A DNA stretch of 64,000 nucleotides from Bradyrhizobium sp. 200 (GTDB lineage: Bacteria > Pseudomonadota > Alphaproteobacteria > Rhizobiales > Xanthobacteraceae), in assembly GCF_023100945.1 (NCBI RefSeq), contig NZ_CP064689.1:1408001-1472000 (forward strand), given 5' to 3'. The notes under the pieces are model-generated. The model was given only the letters and a program-made list of their open reading frames with translations, was not told the DNA's origin and did no database searches. Numbering within the stretch: the first letter of the stretch is position 1; the number at the start of each line of letters is the position of its first letter. The translations under genes were made by a program, and so were the position numbers. Shown here in pieces: positions 24,705-34,764 of the stretch.

Positions 24705-26369
24705 ATGAAAAACAAGATCACCGGCCGCTCCGCATTCCTTGCATTGCTGAAGGACGAGGGCGTCACCCATCTGTTCGGCAATCCCGGCACCACCGAACTG
24801 CCGATCATGCATGCGCTGAAGGACCACCCCGACCTTACCTATGTGATGGCGATGCAGGAAAGCCTTGTTGTCGCCATGGCCGATGGCTTCAGCCGCGCTT
24901 CGGGCAAGCTCGTCGCCTGCAACGTCCATGTCGCGCCGGGCCTCGGCAACGCTATGGGCTCACTCTATAACGCCAGCTTCACCGGCACGCCCCTGATCCT
25001 GACCGCGGGCCAGCAGGAGCAGGGCCACGGCTTGACCGAGCCGGTGCTCTACGGTCCGCTGGTGCAGATGGCGGCGCCGCTGGTGAAATGGGCCGTCGAG
25101 GTGACGCGTCTGGAAGACCTGCCGCGGATCGTGCGCCGCGCCGCCAAGATCGCCACCACGCCGCCGACCGGGCCGGTGTTCATCTCGTTGCCGGGCGACA
25201 TCCTCAATGCCGAGGCCGGCATTGAGCTTGGCCGCTCGACCCGGGTCGATACGCGCGTCAAGCCGGCGGACGAATCGCTGCAGGCGCTGACCGCGCGCAT
25301 CCTCAAGGCAGAACGGCCCGTGATCATCGTCGGGGACGAGATCGTCAAGAGCGATGCATTGCGGGAGGCCGCCCAATTGGCGGAAACGCTCGGCTGTCCG
25401 GCGTATCAATCGTCGACGCCGTATGGCGCGCATTTCCTGTCGGAAAGCCCGTGCTTCATGGGTGCGCTGGCGCGCATCCAGAAAATCGCCCGCGACACGC
25501 TTGCGCCTTACGATCTCATTGTTGCGCTCGGCGGCGATCCGCTGCGGATGTCGGTTTACAGCGAGACCGATCCGCTGCCCGACGGGTTGTCGATCGTGCA
25601 GATCGGCCTGGTCGATCACGATCTCGCCAGGAATTACGGCGCCGACATCGCGCTCAAGGCCGACGTGAGGGAGACCCTGCGCGCGCTGGTTCCGGCGCTG
25701 AAGGCTGCCGGCGGCGCTGCGCTTGAAATGCGTGCTAGACAGGGATTGGACGCGCTGGCGTCGAAGAACTGGACAGCCCGGCGCAAGCCGCTGGTCGAAC
25801 AGATATCGAAACACGCCAGCACCTCGCCGATCGATCCGGACTGGCTGGCATTGCAGGTGGTCGAGGCGATGCCGGATAATGCGATCCTGGTCGACGAGGG
25901 ACTGACGTCATCGCGGCAGATCATCGCGCTGCGGCCGCATCGCGACCGCTACGGCTATCACGCGCTGGCCTCGGGCGGCATCGGCTGGGGATTGCCGGCG
26001 TCCGTCGGCGTCAGCCTCGCCAATCCGGAGCGGCCCGTCGTGTGTTACTCCGGCGACGGTAGTTCGATGTATTCGATCCAGTCGCTGTGGACGGCGGCCA
26101 ACCACAAGCTGCCGCTGACCTTCGTGATCGTCAACAATGGCGGCTACCGCATCATCAAGCAGCGGCTGCTCGCCTTCCACGGCGATGAGAATTATGTCGG
26201 CATGGACTTCATCGATCCCCCGGTGGATTTTACGGGAATTGCGAAATCGCTGGGGCTGGAGGCGACCAAGGTCACCGATCCCTCGCAGTTGAAGTCGGTG
26301 CTGTCATCGGCCTTCAGCCGCCCTGGCGCGAAGTTGATCGAAGTCGTCGTAAACAATTCGGTGAATTGA
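24705..26369 (+). CDS. Thiamine-diphosphate-dependent enzyme (benzoylformate decarboxylase / acetolactate synthase type)
   Basis: 554 residues from ATG 24705 (GGGAGG at 24695-24700). N-terminal pyrimidine-binding domain with FGNPGTTELPIM and the activating glutamate E52 (MQESL); central domain; C-terminal pyrophosphate domain with GDGSSMYS (about 450) and NNGGY (about 479). It acts on a 2-keto acid. Sequence style suggests benzoylformate-decarboxylase-like rather than biosynthetic acetolactate synthase, since no regulatory subunit gene is adjacent. Exact substrate unknown. Confidence 0.85.
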   Translation: MKNKITGRSAFLALLKDEGVTHLFGNPGTTELPIMHALKDHPDLTYVMAMQESLVVAMADGFSRASGKLVACNVHVAPGLGNAMGSLYNASFTGTPLILTAGQQEQGHGLTEPVLYGPLVQMAAPLVKWAVEVTRLEDLPRIVRRAAKIATTPPTGPVFISLPGDILNAEAGIELGRSTRVDTRVKPADESLQALTARILKAERPVIIVGDEIVKSDALREAAQLAETLGCPAYQSSTPYGAHFLSESPCFMGALARIQKIARDTLAPYDLIVALGGDPLRMSVYSETDPLPDGLSIVQIGLVDHDLARNYGADIALKADVRETLRALVPALKAAGGAALEMRARQGLDALASKNWTARRKPLVEQISKHASTSPIDPDWLALQVVEAMPDNAILVDEGLTSSRQIIALRPHRDRYGYHALASGGIGWGLPASVGVSLANPERPVVCYSGDGSSMYSIQSLWTAANHKLPLTFVIVNNGGYRIIKQRLLAFHGDENYVGMDFIDPPVDFTGIAKSLGLEATKVTDPSQLKSVLSSAFSRPGAKLIEVVVNNSVN

Positions 26370-26384
26370 TGCACGATCCATCAA

Positions 26385-26467
26385 CGTCATTGCGAGGAGC
26401 GTAGCGACGAAGCAATCCATTATTCCTTTGAGACCCGATGGATTGCTTCGCTGCGCTCGCAATGACG
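26385..26467. repeat. Palindromic intergenic element, family B, copy 2
   Basis: Arms CGTCATTGCGAGGAGC...GAAGCAATCCAT and ATGGATTGCTTC...CTCGCAATGACG, between convergent genes. Confidence 0.9.
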
Positions 26468-26485
26468 GTTGATAGATCTGCGCTT

Positions 26486-27874
26486 CTACTCCGCTGCCGC
26501 CGCCCTCGGCTTGACTCGATATTGGCTCGCCGGATGCTGATCCGTCAGCCGTGCCCGCCCAGCGCCGAACAGCTTCTCCCGCAGCGTCCCTTCCGCATAT
26601 TCGCTCTTGTATCTGCCGCGCCGGGTTAGCTCGGGCACCAGCATGTCCGCGATATCCTCGAAATCGCCGGGCGAGGTGGCGAACGCGACGTTGAGGCCGT
26701 CGACATCGGTCTGCTCGAACCAGGCCTCGATATCGTCGGCCACCTTCTCCGGCGTGCCGACCACGACGGGGCCGGCGCCGCCGATGCCGACATGCTCGAC
26801 CACCTCGCGCACGGTCCAGACCCGGTCCGGATCGGCACGCGTGACGTTGTCGAGCGCGGTGCGCCCGGCATCGTTCTGGACGTGGCGCACCTGCTGGTCG
26901 AGGTCGTAGCCCGAGAAATCGATACCCATCCAGCCCGACATCAGCGCCAGCGCGCCCTCGGGCGCGATGTGGCGGCGATAGTCGGCGTATTTTGCTTTGG
27001 CTTCGGCCTCGGTGCGGCCGAGAATGATCGTCATCATGGAGAACATCAGGATCTCGGCCGGATTGCGTCCGATCTCCTTCGCCTGCGCGCGGATCGCCGC
27101 CACGCGCGGCCCGATGATCTTGGCCGACGGGCCCGACATGAAGACGCATTCGGCGTGCTGGGCGGCGAATTGCCGTCCGCGCGGCGAGGTGCCGGCCTGA
27201 TACAGCACCGGCGTCCGCTGCGGCGACGGCTCGCTGAGATGAATGGCGTTGAGCCGATAGTTGCTTCCCTCGTGCTCAATGCGATGCACCTTGGAAGGAT
27301 CGGCGAAAATGCCGCGCGCACGGTCGCGGAGCACGGCGTCGTCCTCCCAGCTTCCTTCCCAGAGCTTGTAGACCAGCTCCATATATTCATCCGCGATCTC
27401 GTAGCGGTCGTCATGCGCGGTCTGCTTGTCCTTGCCGGCGCCGCGGGCCGCGCTGTCGAGATAGCCGGTCACCACGTTCCAGCCGATGCGGCCTTCGGTC
27501 AGGTGATCGAGCGTCGACATTCTCCGAGCAAACGGATAGGGCGGCTCGAACGAGAGATTGCTGGTGACGCCGAAGCCGAGATTTTGCGTGACCGCGGCCA
27601 TCGCCGGGATCAGCATCAGGGGCTCGTTGGCCGGCGTCTGTGCGGCGTTGCGCAGCGCGGCGTCCGCGCTGCTGCCGAACACGTCATAGACGCCGAGCAC
27701 GTCGGCGAGAAACAGTCCATCGAACCGGCCGCGCTCCAGCGTCTTCGCCAGATCGAGCCAGTAGGGCAGGCGGTTGTAGCCGAGCGTGCGGTCGCGCGGA
27801 TGGGTCCAGAGCCCCGGCGATTGATGCGCCACGCAGTTCATGGCGAAGGCATTGAGCCGGATTTGTTTTGTCAT
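26486..27874 (-). CDS. Flavin-dependent monooxygenase, NtaA/SnaA/DszA family
   Basis: 462 residues from ATG 27874 (GAGG 8 nt upstream). Luciferase-like TIM barrel using FMNH2 delivered by a separate reductase; typical motifs are RIGWNVVTGYLDSAARG, DDRYEIADEYMELVYKLWEGS and PVLYQAGTSPRGRQFAA. Family members attack aminopolycarboxylates, dibenzothiophene sulfone or similar C-N/C-S bonds. Divergent from an M20 peptidase gene (184-bp gap). No flavin reductase gene is in the window, so a general one must serve. Confidence 0.9.
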   Translation of the reverse strand: MTKQIRLNAFAMNCVAHQSPGLWTHPRDRTLGYNRLPYWLDLAKTLERGRFDGLFLADVLGVYDVFGSSADAALRNAAQTPANEPLMLIPAMAAVTQNLGFGVTSNLSFEPPYPFARRMSTLDHLTEGRIGWNVVTGYLDSAARGAGKDKQTAHDDRYEIADEYMELVYKLWEGSWEDDAVLRDRARGIFADPSKVHRIEHEGSNYRLNAIHLSEPSPQRTPVLYQAGTSPRGRQFAAQHAECVFMSGPSAKIIGPRVAAIRAQAKEIGRNPAEILMFSMMTIILGRTEAEAKAKYADYRRHIAPEGALALMSGWMGIDFSGYDLDQQVRHVQNDAGRTALDNVTRADPDRVWTVREVVEHVGIGGAGPVVVGTPEKVADDIEAWFEQTDVDGLNVAFATSPGDFEDIADMLVPELTRRGRYKSEYAEGTLREKLFGAGRARLTDQHPASQYRVKPRAAAAE

Positions 27875-28058
27875 AATGCGAACCTCGGTGCGTGCAGGGT
27901 TCCCTGCGCGTTCGCCCGGTTGAACGCCGGGCTGTTGCCTGAAATTGTTGCATCCTCGCTGCTTTTGGCAAGGCCCATTCGGCACGTTGTGCCACTTCCA
28001 GCGGGCGGCTTATCCCGATAGGTTGCGCTCCACAAATTGGCGAACAAGGAAAAGAAAT

Positions 28059-29444
28059 ATGGCTGAGAGAGCCGACGCGATTGCGCGGGTACGTGAGCAT
28101 CTGAATTCCGGCGCGTTTATCGCCGAGCTCGGCCGCAGGGTCGGCTATCGGACCGAAAGCCAGAATCCCGGCAGCGGCGAGGCGCTACGCGCCTATCTCG
28201 TCGATGACCTCCAGCCCGCGTTTGCCGCACTCGACTTTACCACGCGCCTGATCGAATCGCCGACCGGCAAGGGACCTTACCTGCTGGCCGATTATCGCGA
28301 GGATGCTTCGCTGCCGACCGTGCTCACCTACGGGCATGGCGATGTCGTCGACGGCATGGCAGGCGAATGGCGCGACAATCTCGATCCCTGGAAAACCACG
28401 ACCAAGGGCGAGCGCGTCTATGGCCGCGGCACCGCCGACAACAAGGGGCAGCACAGCATCAATCTCGCGGCGTTGCGCGCGGTGCGCGAGACCCGCGGCG
28501 GCAAGCTCGGCTTCAACGCCAAATTCATCATCGAGACCGGCGAGGAGATCGGCTCGCCGGATCTGCGGCAGGTCTGCGAAGCCCATCGCGAGGAGCTGAA
28601 GGCGGATCTGTTCCTGGCATCCGACGGGCCGCGGCTTTCGGCCGACCGGCCGACCATTTTCCTCGGCTGCCGCGGCGGCAACCGCATCCATCTCGACGTC
28701 AATTTGCGCGAGGGCGGGCACCATTCCGGCAATTGGGGCGGCGTCCTCGCCAATCCCGCGACCATCCTTTGCAGCGCCATCGCCAGCCTGGTCGACGGCA
28801 AGGGGCGGATGAAGCTCGACGCGCTCAAGCCGCCGCGGATCTCGAACGCCGTCCGCGCAGCGCTCGCGGACGTGAAGATCGAGCCGACCGCGGACGAGCC
28901 GGCGCTGGCAGCCGACTGGGGCGAGGAGGGGTTATCGCCGGCGGAGCGGCTGTTTGCCTGGAATACGCTGGAAGTCCTGGCGATGTCATCGGGCAGTGTC
29001 GAGAAGCCCGCCAACGCGATTCCGGGGCGCGCCAATGCGGTGCTGCAGCTCCGCTTCGTTGTCGGCACCAGATATGAAGAGGTCATCGACGCCGTGCGCA
29101 CGCATTTGCATGCCAACGGCTTTCCGATGGTGGAAGTCAGCGGCGCGCAGCGCTTCGCCGCCTCGCGCACCGATGTCGACAGCCCGTGGGTGAACTGGAC
29201 GGCGAACTCGATCCTGAAGACCACCGGCAAGGCGCCGGCGATCCTGCCGAATTTCGGCGGCTCGCTGCCCAACGACGTGTTCGCCGAAGGGCTGGGCCTG
29301 CCGACGATCTGGGTGCCGCATTCCTATCCCGGCTGCTCGCAGCATGCGCCGGACGAGCACATCCTTCTGCCCGTGACCGAGGAGGCGCTCGCCATCATGG
29401 CCGGGCTGTTCTGGGACCTCGGCGAGAAGAAGCGGGCGTTCTAA
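28059..29444 (+). CDS. M20 family metallopeptidase (dipeptidase/deacylase)
   Basis: 461 residues from ATG 28059 (AAGGA 8 nt upstream). Di-zinc peptidase of the M20 clan: H93 in YGHGD with catalytic D95, bridging D127 (GRGTADNKGQH), catalytic E162 and ligand E163 (ETGEE), D189 (ASDGP), and a C-terminal histidine in SQHAPDEH. Dimerisation domain between. Probably cleaves a dipeptide or N-acyl amino acid. Convergent with tctA 7 bp away; together with the Tct system and monooxygenase it may serve one substrate. Confidence 0.9.
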   Translation: MAERADAIARVREHLNSGAFIAELGRRVGYRTESQNPGSGEALRAYLVDDLQPAFAALDFTTRLIESPTGKGPYLLADYREDASLPTVLTYGHGDVVDGMAGEWRDNLDPWKTTTKGERVYGRGTADNKGQHSINLAALRAVRETRGGKLGFNAKFIIETGEEIGSPDLRQVCEAHREELKADLFLASDGPRLSADRPTIFLGCRGGNRIHLDVNLREGGHHSGNWGGVLANPATILCSAIASLVDGKGRMKLDALKPPRISNAVRAALADVKIEPTADEPALAADWGEEGLSPAERLFAWNTLEVLAMSSGSVEKPANAIPGRANAVLQLRFVVGTRYEEVIDAVRTHLHANGFPMVEVSGAQRFAASRTDVDSPWVNWTANSILKTTGKAPAILPNFGGSLPNDVFAEGLGLPTIWVPHSYPGCSQHAPDEHILLPVTEEALAIMAGLFWDLGEKKRAF

Positions 29445-29451
29445 CTACCGC

Positions 29452-30960
29452 TCACACGCCTTCATCCAGCGCGACCAGTTCGCGCTTCTTGCGCAGCGCC
29501 GGCAGCAGCGGCGCGATGAGCAGCACCAAAGCGAATGCCAGGCAGGCGGCCGAGATCGGCCGCTGCACGAAGGTCATGAGATCGCCCTGTGAGAGGATCA
29601 GCGACTTGCGCAGATTGTTCTCCAGCATCGGCCCCAGCACGAAAGCCAGCACCAGCGGCGCCGGCTCGTAGCCGAGCTTGCGCATGAAATAGCCGATCAC
29701 GCCGAACGCGATCATCACATAGACGTCGAACACGTTGTTGCTGGAGCAATAGACGCCGATGATGGTGAACAGGATGATCAAGGGGAACAGGATATTATAG
29801 GGCAGCTTGAGAAGCTGAACCCACATTCCGATCATCGGCAGGTTGAGCACGAGCAGCATCAGATTGCCGATATACATGCTGGCGACGATGCCCCAGAACA
29901 GGCCCGGGTTCTGCGTGATCATCAGCGGACCGGGCTGCAGCCCATGAATGACGAAGGCGCCGAGCAGCAAGGCCATCACCACGTTCGGTGGAATGCCGAG
30001 CGTCATCAGCGGAATGAAGGCGCCGCCCGCCGCGGCGTTGTTGGCGGCTTCAGGTCCCGCGACGCCCTCGATGGCGCCGTTGCCGAAGCGCTCCGGTGTC
30101 TTGGACAGCCGTTTCTCGAGCGCATAGGAGGCGAATGACGAGATCACCGCACCACCGCCGGGCAGAATGCCGAGGAAAAATCCCAGGATCGTTCCGCGTG
30201 CCATCGGGCCGGTACTGACCTTCCAGTCCTCCCTGCTCGGAAACAGGTGCGTGATCTTGGTGTTGATGATGTCGCGTTTGATGACCTGCTCGGTGTTAAG
30301 CAGGACTTCTGCGATGCCGAACAGGCCCATGACCACGGGGACGAGGCCGATGCCGTCGATCAGTTCGACCCGGCCGAAGGTCAGGCGCGGTTGCGCGTTG
30401 ATGCTGTCGAGCCCGACCACGCCGAGCACGACGCCAATGCAGGCCATCAGCAGCGCCTTCGCCATCGAGCCCTGCGTCAGGAAGGTGAGCACCACGAGGC
30501 CGAGCACCATCAGGCTGAAATATTCGGCCGGACCGAACGCGATCGCGACGCTGGCAAGCCTGGGCGCCACCAGCATCAGCGCGATCAGCGCGAAGGTTCC
30601 GGCGAAGAACGAGCCGAACGCGGAGATGCCGAGCGCAGGTCCCGCGCGGCCCTGCTTGGCCATCTGGTGGCCGTCGATGCAGGTGACGACGGAAGCCGCC
30701 TCGCCGGGAATGTTGACCAGGATCGAGGTGGTCGAGCCGCCATACATCGAGCCGTAATAGATGCCGGCCATCATGATGATGCCGGATTCCGGCGTGCCCG
30801 AAAGCGTGATCGGCAGCAGCAGCGACATCGCCGAGATCGGGCCGATGCCGGGCAGCACGCCGACCAGCGTGCCGATGAATACGCCGATGAAGCAGTAGAG
30901 CAGGTTGATCGGCAGCAGCGCGACGCCGAAACCATGGGCGACGTTGATGAGCGTGTCCAT
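29452..30960 (-). CDS. tctA: Tripartite tricarboxylate transporter, large permease TctA
   Basis: 502 residues with about 12 membrane helices; TctA signature regions such as [17 protein letters not shown] and the repeated [11 protein letters not shown] are present. It carries the carboxylate across the inner membrane with TctB, using substrate delivered by the periplasmic TctC. Third gene of a minus-strand tctC-tctB-tctA operon; 7 bp after tctB. Confidence 0.94.
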   Translation of the reverse strand: MDTLINVAHGFGVALLPINLLYCFIGVFIGTLVGVLPGIGPISAMSLLLPITLSGTPESGIIMMAGIYYGSMYGGSTTSILVNIPGEAASVVTCIDGHQMAKQGRAGPALGISAFGSFFAGTFALIALMLVAPRLASVAIAFGPAEYFSLMVLGLVVLTFLTQGSMAKALLMACIGVVLGVVGLDSINAQPRLTFGRVELIDGIGLVPVVMGLFGIAEVLLNTEQVIKRDIINTKITHLFPSREDWKVSTGPMARGTILGFFLGILPGGGAVISSFASYALEKRLSKTPERFGNGAIEGVAGPEAANNAAAGGAFIPLMTLGIPPNVVMALLLGAFVIHGLQPGPLMITQNPGLFWGIVASMYIGNLMLLVLNLPMIGMWVQLLKLPYNILFPLIILFTIIGVYCSSNNVFDVYVMIAFGVIGYFMRKLGYEPAPLVLAFVLGPMLENNLRKSLILSQGDLMTFVQRPISAACLAFALVLLIAPLLPALRKKRELVALDEGV

Positions 30961-30967
30961 GGAGCGA

Positions 30968-31453
30968 TCAGCCGATTTCGAAGATGCCGGAGGGCAACTG
31001 GATCAGGAGCAGGCGTTTGAGAATCCACCACATGCCGAGCGGGACCAATAGCGCGATCGGAATGGCGAGCGGCCAGCGCACCGGATCGATCAGGCGCAGC
31101 AGCAGCACCATCAGCGGTATGGACGACAGCAGGAAGCCGAGCGGATTGAGCGCAAAGGAGAATGCGATGAGGCAGGCGATGACGATCACCGGCTTGGTCC
31201 AGCGCGTGTTCTGCCAGCGCGAACCGAAGGTCAGACCGCCCTCGGTGAGCGCTGCGATGATGATCGATGCGGCGAACAGGCACATCAGGATGCCGGTATA
31301 GAACAGGACGTACCCCGACCCGGGGTCGTTGATGGTGCCGAGCTTGAGCTTGAGCCCGGACCAGATCACGAAGCCGCCGAGCGCAAGCCCGATCAGCCCG
31401 CCCCACAGCTCGGAATTGTTGAGGCGGAATTTGACGTTGGTGTCATTGCTCAT
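30968..31453 (-). CDS. tctB: Tripartite tricarboxylate transporter, small permease TctB
   Basis: 161 residues, four membrane helices (about 15-33, 49-67, 86-105, 110-150), poorly conserved as usual for TctB. Identified by position between tctC and tctA and by length. Confidence 0.88.
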   Translation of the reverse strand: MSNDTNVKFRLNNSELWGGLIGLALGGFVIWSGLKLKLGTINDPGSGYVLFYTGILMCLFAASIIIAALTEGGLTFGSRWQNTRWTKPVIVIACLIAFSFALNPLGFLLSSIPLMVLLLRLIDPVRWPLAIPIALLVPLGMWWILKRLLLIQLPSGIFEIG

Positions 31454-31480
31454 GTGTGATGCTTTCGGATATCGCTGCGC

Positions 31481-31612
31481 GTATCGTCACCCTGAGGCGG
31501 CGAAGCCCTCGAAGGGCGACGGTGCCCCAATTCATCCTTCGAGGCGAGCCGCAAACGCGGCTCGCACCTCCCGCGATGAGCGCGATTGCGCTCACGCGAG
31601 GGATGACGCTAC
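31481..31612. repeat. Palindromic element, family E, inside the tct operon
   Basis: Outer arms CGTCACCCTGAGG... and ...GAGGGATGACG, with inner pairs (CCTCGAAGGGCGAC; GAGCCGC-AAAC-GCGGCTC; GAGCGCGATTGCGCTC). It fills the 175-bp gap between tctC and tctB and could act as a transcript-processing or attenuation hairpin. Confidence 0.75.
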
Positions 31613-31628
31613 CGGTCGCAGCGGGATC

Positions 31629-32603
31629 TCAGTTCGTCTTCTTCGCCAGCCCGAGCTTGTCGATCACCTTGCGCTCGGATTCGGTCACTTCGACGACGAA
31701 CTTCTTGTAGTCCTCGGTGTTCTTGTAGTTCGGCACCATGTCGAATTTGGCGAGCGTGGCGATCACGGCCGGATCGTCCAGCGCCTTCTTGAAGGCATCG
31801 TGCAGCTTGGCGACGATCTTCGGATCCATCCCCTTCGGCCCGGCAATGCCGAACGGTGAATCATAGACCATGGGATAGCCGAGCTCCTTGAGCGTCGGCA
31901 CATCGGGATAATTTGGCGAGCGCACCGAGGTCCACACCATCAACAGTTTTAGCTTGCCGGCGTCGACCAGCGGCCGCCAGCCGGTCGAATCCGCCTGCAG
32001 CATGGTGTGCTGTCCCAGCACCGCGGCGTTGGTTTCCGCGCCGCCCTTGAACGGCACCTGCGTCAGCTTGATGCCGGCCATGCCGGCGATCTGCTCCATG
32101 CCGATATGCAGCGACGTGCCGGCGCCCGGCGTCGCATAGGTCACCTTGCCGGGATTCTGCTTGGCGTAGTCGATCACATCCTGCCAGGTCTTGAATGGCG
32201 ACTCGGCGCTGGTGGTGACGCCGAACGTGTAGCCGGTGAGATGAACGATGTAGGTAAAATCCTTGTCCGGATTCCACGACACCTCCTGCATCAGCGGCAG
32301 GCGGAACACGGTGATCGGAATCTGCGCGATGGTGTAGCCGTCCGGCCTGGCCGCCGCCGCCATGGTGGCCGGACCGACCGTGCCGCCGCCACCGGCCTTG
32401 TTGTCGATGGCGATCGGCTGTCCGAGCAGCTTGGAGGCGCTTTCGGCGATCGCCCGCATCGAGATGTCGGTCGAGCCGCCCGCCGGCCAGGGGACGATCA
32501 GCGTGATCGGCTTGGTGGGATATTCCTGAGCGCCGGCGGCCGCTGAAATCAGCATGCCGGCGGCAGCAATTGCGATGGCAATATGGCGACGTCGAAACAT
32601 CAT
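31629..32603 (-). CDS. tctC: Tripartite tricarboxylate transporter binding protein TctC (Bug family)
   Basis: 324 residues with a Sec signal ending AAAGA then QEYPTKPITLIVPWPAGGSTD, the standard Bug-family beginning; PFKGGAETNAAV is the second ligand-binding loop. Two ATGs open the frame (32603 and 32600). It captures a carboxylated substrate in the periplasm for TctAB. First gene of the operon. Confidence 0.93.
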   Translation of the reverse strand: MMFRRRHIAIAIAAAGMLISAAAGAQEYPTKPITLIVPWPAGGSTDISMRAIAESASKLLGQPIAIDNKAGGGGTVGPATMAAAARPDGYTIAQIPITVFRLPLMQEVSWNPDKDFTYIVHLTGYTFGVTTSAESPFKTWQDVIDYAKQNPGKVTYATPGAGTSLHIGMEQIAGMAGIKLTQVPFKGGAETNAAVLGQHTMLQADSTGWRPLVDAGKLKLLMVWTSVRSPNYPDVPTLKELGYPMVYDSPFGIAGPKGMDPKIVAKLHDAFKKALDDPAVIATLAKFDMVPNYKNTEDYKKFVVEVTESERKVIDKLGLAKKTN

Positions 32604-32930
32604 TGAATACTCCCCTTGCGGCCTCGTTCATGCGAGGCGCGTTTGTTTCTTGTCCAGGATCAATCTTCTCTGAAATCGTCCGAGAAGAAAAGCTCGTTGA
32701 CCGCGGTAGCCCGCGCGCCGTGCGGGCGCAATCGGCCGCAAAGAGACGTGCGACAATTCGTCAGCCGCTCATCCCGAGATACGGAATTTGGCCGGACGCC
32801 AGTGGATGCGGAGGGTCCCGCCGAAGCCATCTTGCAGGCCCGAAACGTTCAGCTCATCATGTGGCCGGGGGCCGAACGTCCGGTTCCGTTTGCTTGTCCA
32901 TTGGGCTGCAGGAAGGTCGCCTGAGCGCTT
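32604..32930. other. Divergent intergenic region, no gene seen
   Basis: 327 bp between tctC and a small hypothetical gene on the other strand. Frames here are short and have no ribosome-binding site. It must hold the tct promoter; no clear operator stands out. Confidence 0.5.
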
Positions 32931-33350
32931 ATGAAATCAGCTTCAAACCCCGCAACGGACGCCGCGGTCATTGAGGCGTTCGCAACAATTCCTGCGCTGC
33001 TCGACCAGACGCCCGCGCTGATCGCGCGGGGCCGGTTGCTCGATTGCGAATGCCTGCTCGGTCCAAAGGAAAATCCCTTTCATGTCTCGATCCGGCAGGG
33101 GCGGATCGTCGACCTGACACCGGCGCCCGTGCTGATGCGATCCTGGCGATTTTCCTTCCGCGCGTCGGCGACGGCGTGGGCGGCATATTGGCAACCCGTG
33201 CCGCGGCCGGGCTGGCATGATCTGCTCGCGCTCACCAAGCGCGGCGAAGCCGTTCTCGAAGGCGATCTGCACCCGTTCATGGCGCATCTGCAGTATTTCA
33301 AGGATCTGCTGGCGTTGCCGCGGAAACCATCCGGGATGGCCACGGCATGA
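32931..33350 (+). CDS. Small cytoplasmic protein of unknown function, coupled to a hydrolase
   Basis: 139 residues without signal or membrane segment. The C-terminal half (RPGWHDLLALTKRGEAVLEG, HPFMAHLQYFKDLLALPRKP) resembles the shape of sterol-carrier-like small domains, but this is only an impression. Its stop overlaps the start of the next gene (ATGA at 33347), so it is probably a partner of that hydrolase. Confidence 0.7.
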   Translation: MKSASNPATDAAVIEAFATIPALLDQTPALIARGRLLDCECLLGPKENPFHVSIRQGRIVDLTPAPVLMRSWRFSFRASATAWAAYWQPVPRPGWHDLLALTKRGEAVLEGDLHPFMAHLQYFKDLLALPRKPSGMATA

Positions 33351-34225
33351 GCGGCCATATCGAGCCGATGATCGGCCGCTACGTCCATGTCGATATCGAT
33401 GGCGAGATGCATCGCATCTATTTCGAGGAATGCGGCGCGGGTATCCCGTTGGTCTGTCTGCACACCGCGGGCTCTGACGGCAGGCAATGGCGACATCTTC
33501 TCGCCGATGCGGAGTTTGCAAAAAACTTTCGCATCATCGCCTTCGATATGCCCTGGCATGGCAAATCGAATCCGCCGGCCGGTTGGGACGGGACGGAATA
33601 TCAGCTCACCACCGCGCGCTACACCCGGACGATCCGTGCCTTCTGCGCGGCGTTGAAGCTGCACAAGCCCGTTGTGATGGGGTGCTCGATCGGCGGCCGC
33701 ATCGTTCTCAATCTCGCCATCGATCACGCCGCAGAATTCCGCGCGCTAATCGGGCTCGAGGCCGCCGATTTTCAGGCGCCGTGGTACGACACCACCTGGC
33801 TCAATCGTCCCGACGTCCATGGCGGCGAGGTCTGCGCCGCGCTGGTGTCCGGGCTGATTGCGCCGCAAAGCCCCGACAGTTCGCGAACCGAAACGCTCTG
33901 GGCCTACAAGCAGGGTGGGCCGGGTGTGTTCAAGGGCGACCTGTACTTTTATCGGGTCGATGGCGATCTGCGCGGGCGGACCGCCAGGATCGACACGAAG
34001 CTGTGCCCGCTCTATCTGCTCACCGGCGAGTATGATTTCTCCTGCACGCCGGAAGACACCAAGCGGACGGCGGCCGGCATCGCGGGCGCCAGCGTCACCA
34101 TCATGGAGCAACTCGGCCATTTTCCGATGAGCGAGAATCCCGCACAGTTTCGCCGCTACATCGCGCCGGTGCTCGGCCAGATCCTGGCGGCCGAAGCAGG
34201 AGCCGAACGAACCAATCGTCAGTAG
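33347..34225 (+). CDS. Alpha/beta hydrolase
   Basis: 292 residues. Nucleophile elbow GCSIGG (S114), acid in TGEYDFS (about D232) and histidine in QLGHFPM give a full catalytic triad; oxyanion region LHTAGSDGRQW. Cytoplasmic. Translationally coupled to the small protein upstream. Substrate unknown; its place beyond the tct operon hints at ester or C-C hydrolysis of an imported compound. Confidence 0.88.
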   Translation: MSGHIEPMIGRYVHVDIDGEMHRIYFEECGAGIPLVCLHTAGSDGRQWRHLLADAEFAKNFRIIAFDMPWHGKSNPPAGWDGTEYQLTTARYTRTIRAFCAALKLHKPVVMGCSIGGRIVLNLAIDHAAEFRALIGLEAADFQAPWYDTTWLNRPDVHGGEVCAALVSGLIAPQSPDSSRTETLWAYKQGGPGVFKGDLYFYRVDGDLRGRTARIDTKLCPLYLLTGEYDFSCTPEDTKRTAAGIAGASVTIMEQLGHFPMSENPAQFRRYIAPVLGQILAAEAGAERTNRQ

Positions 34226-34764
34226 GAAGCGCACTGTTCACGCCGCGCGCCGCAAGGTAAACGCTGGCCGATGGCTTTCGATCGATCATATCCGCTGTCA
34301 GCCGCACACTGTCCCTGCCAGCGTCCAGCCGAGAATACCGTGGCCTGAATTGGTGGACCGCGGCCGAGCGCAACCAGCCGTTGATCGGCTGGCTGTCGGG
34401 CCTTCTGGGGCGAAATGTGTGCTGTGCGGAATAGCGCTTGGCAGCCCGGGGTATTGCCTGGTTGACCGAGGGCGCCGTGGCGGCTTCGGGCGCGGAAGCG
34501 GCTGACCCCGATCGGCGGCGACAAATGGGCGTTGCCTTTGTCTTTAGTCGCATTCGGGGGTCGAATGCATGATGGTCAACAGGCGCTAAATCTGTTTTGG
34601 TCCGAATTGTGCAGGTATAGTCCCGGGCACGCCGGGGCGGTCAGGAAAGACAGGTTGGAGACCGCCGGCGAAACCACTGGGCAAGTTACTTCGTAAGCTA
34701 CCTGGCAAGTCGTCAAGTTTGGGTCGATGAGCAATCATCTGTAGCCTTTTAAAGGAGAAGTTAC
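34226..34764. other. 539-bp upstream region of the glt operon, no gene seen
   Basis: No frame here has a credible start or family match. Its right end carries the glt ribosome-binding site, and a sigma-54-like element lies at 34598-34613. Confidence 0.5.
34598..34613 (+). promoter_or_regulatory. Candidate sigma-54 promoter of gltIJKL
   Basis: TGGTCCGAATTGTGCA keeps the essential GG and GC pairs with exactly 10 bp between them, and matches 9 of 12 fixed consensus positions. It lies about 150 bp upstream of the gltI start. Nitrogen (NtrC) control of a glutamate transporter would make sense, but no NtrC site was found. Confidence 0.3.
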
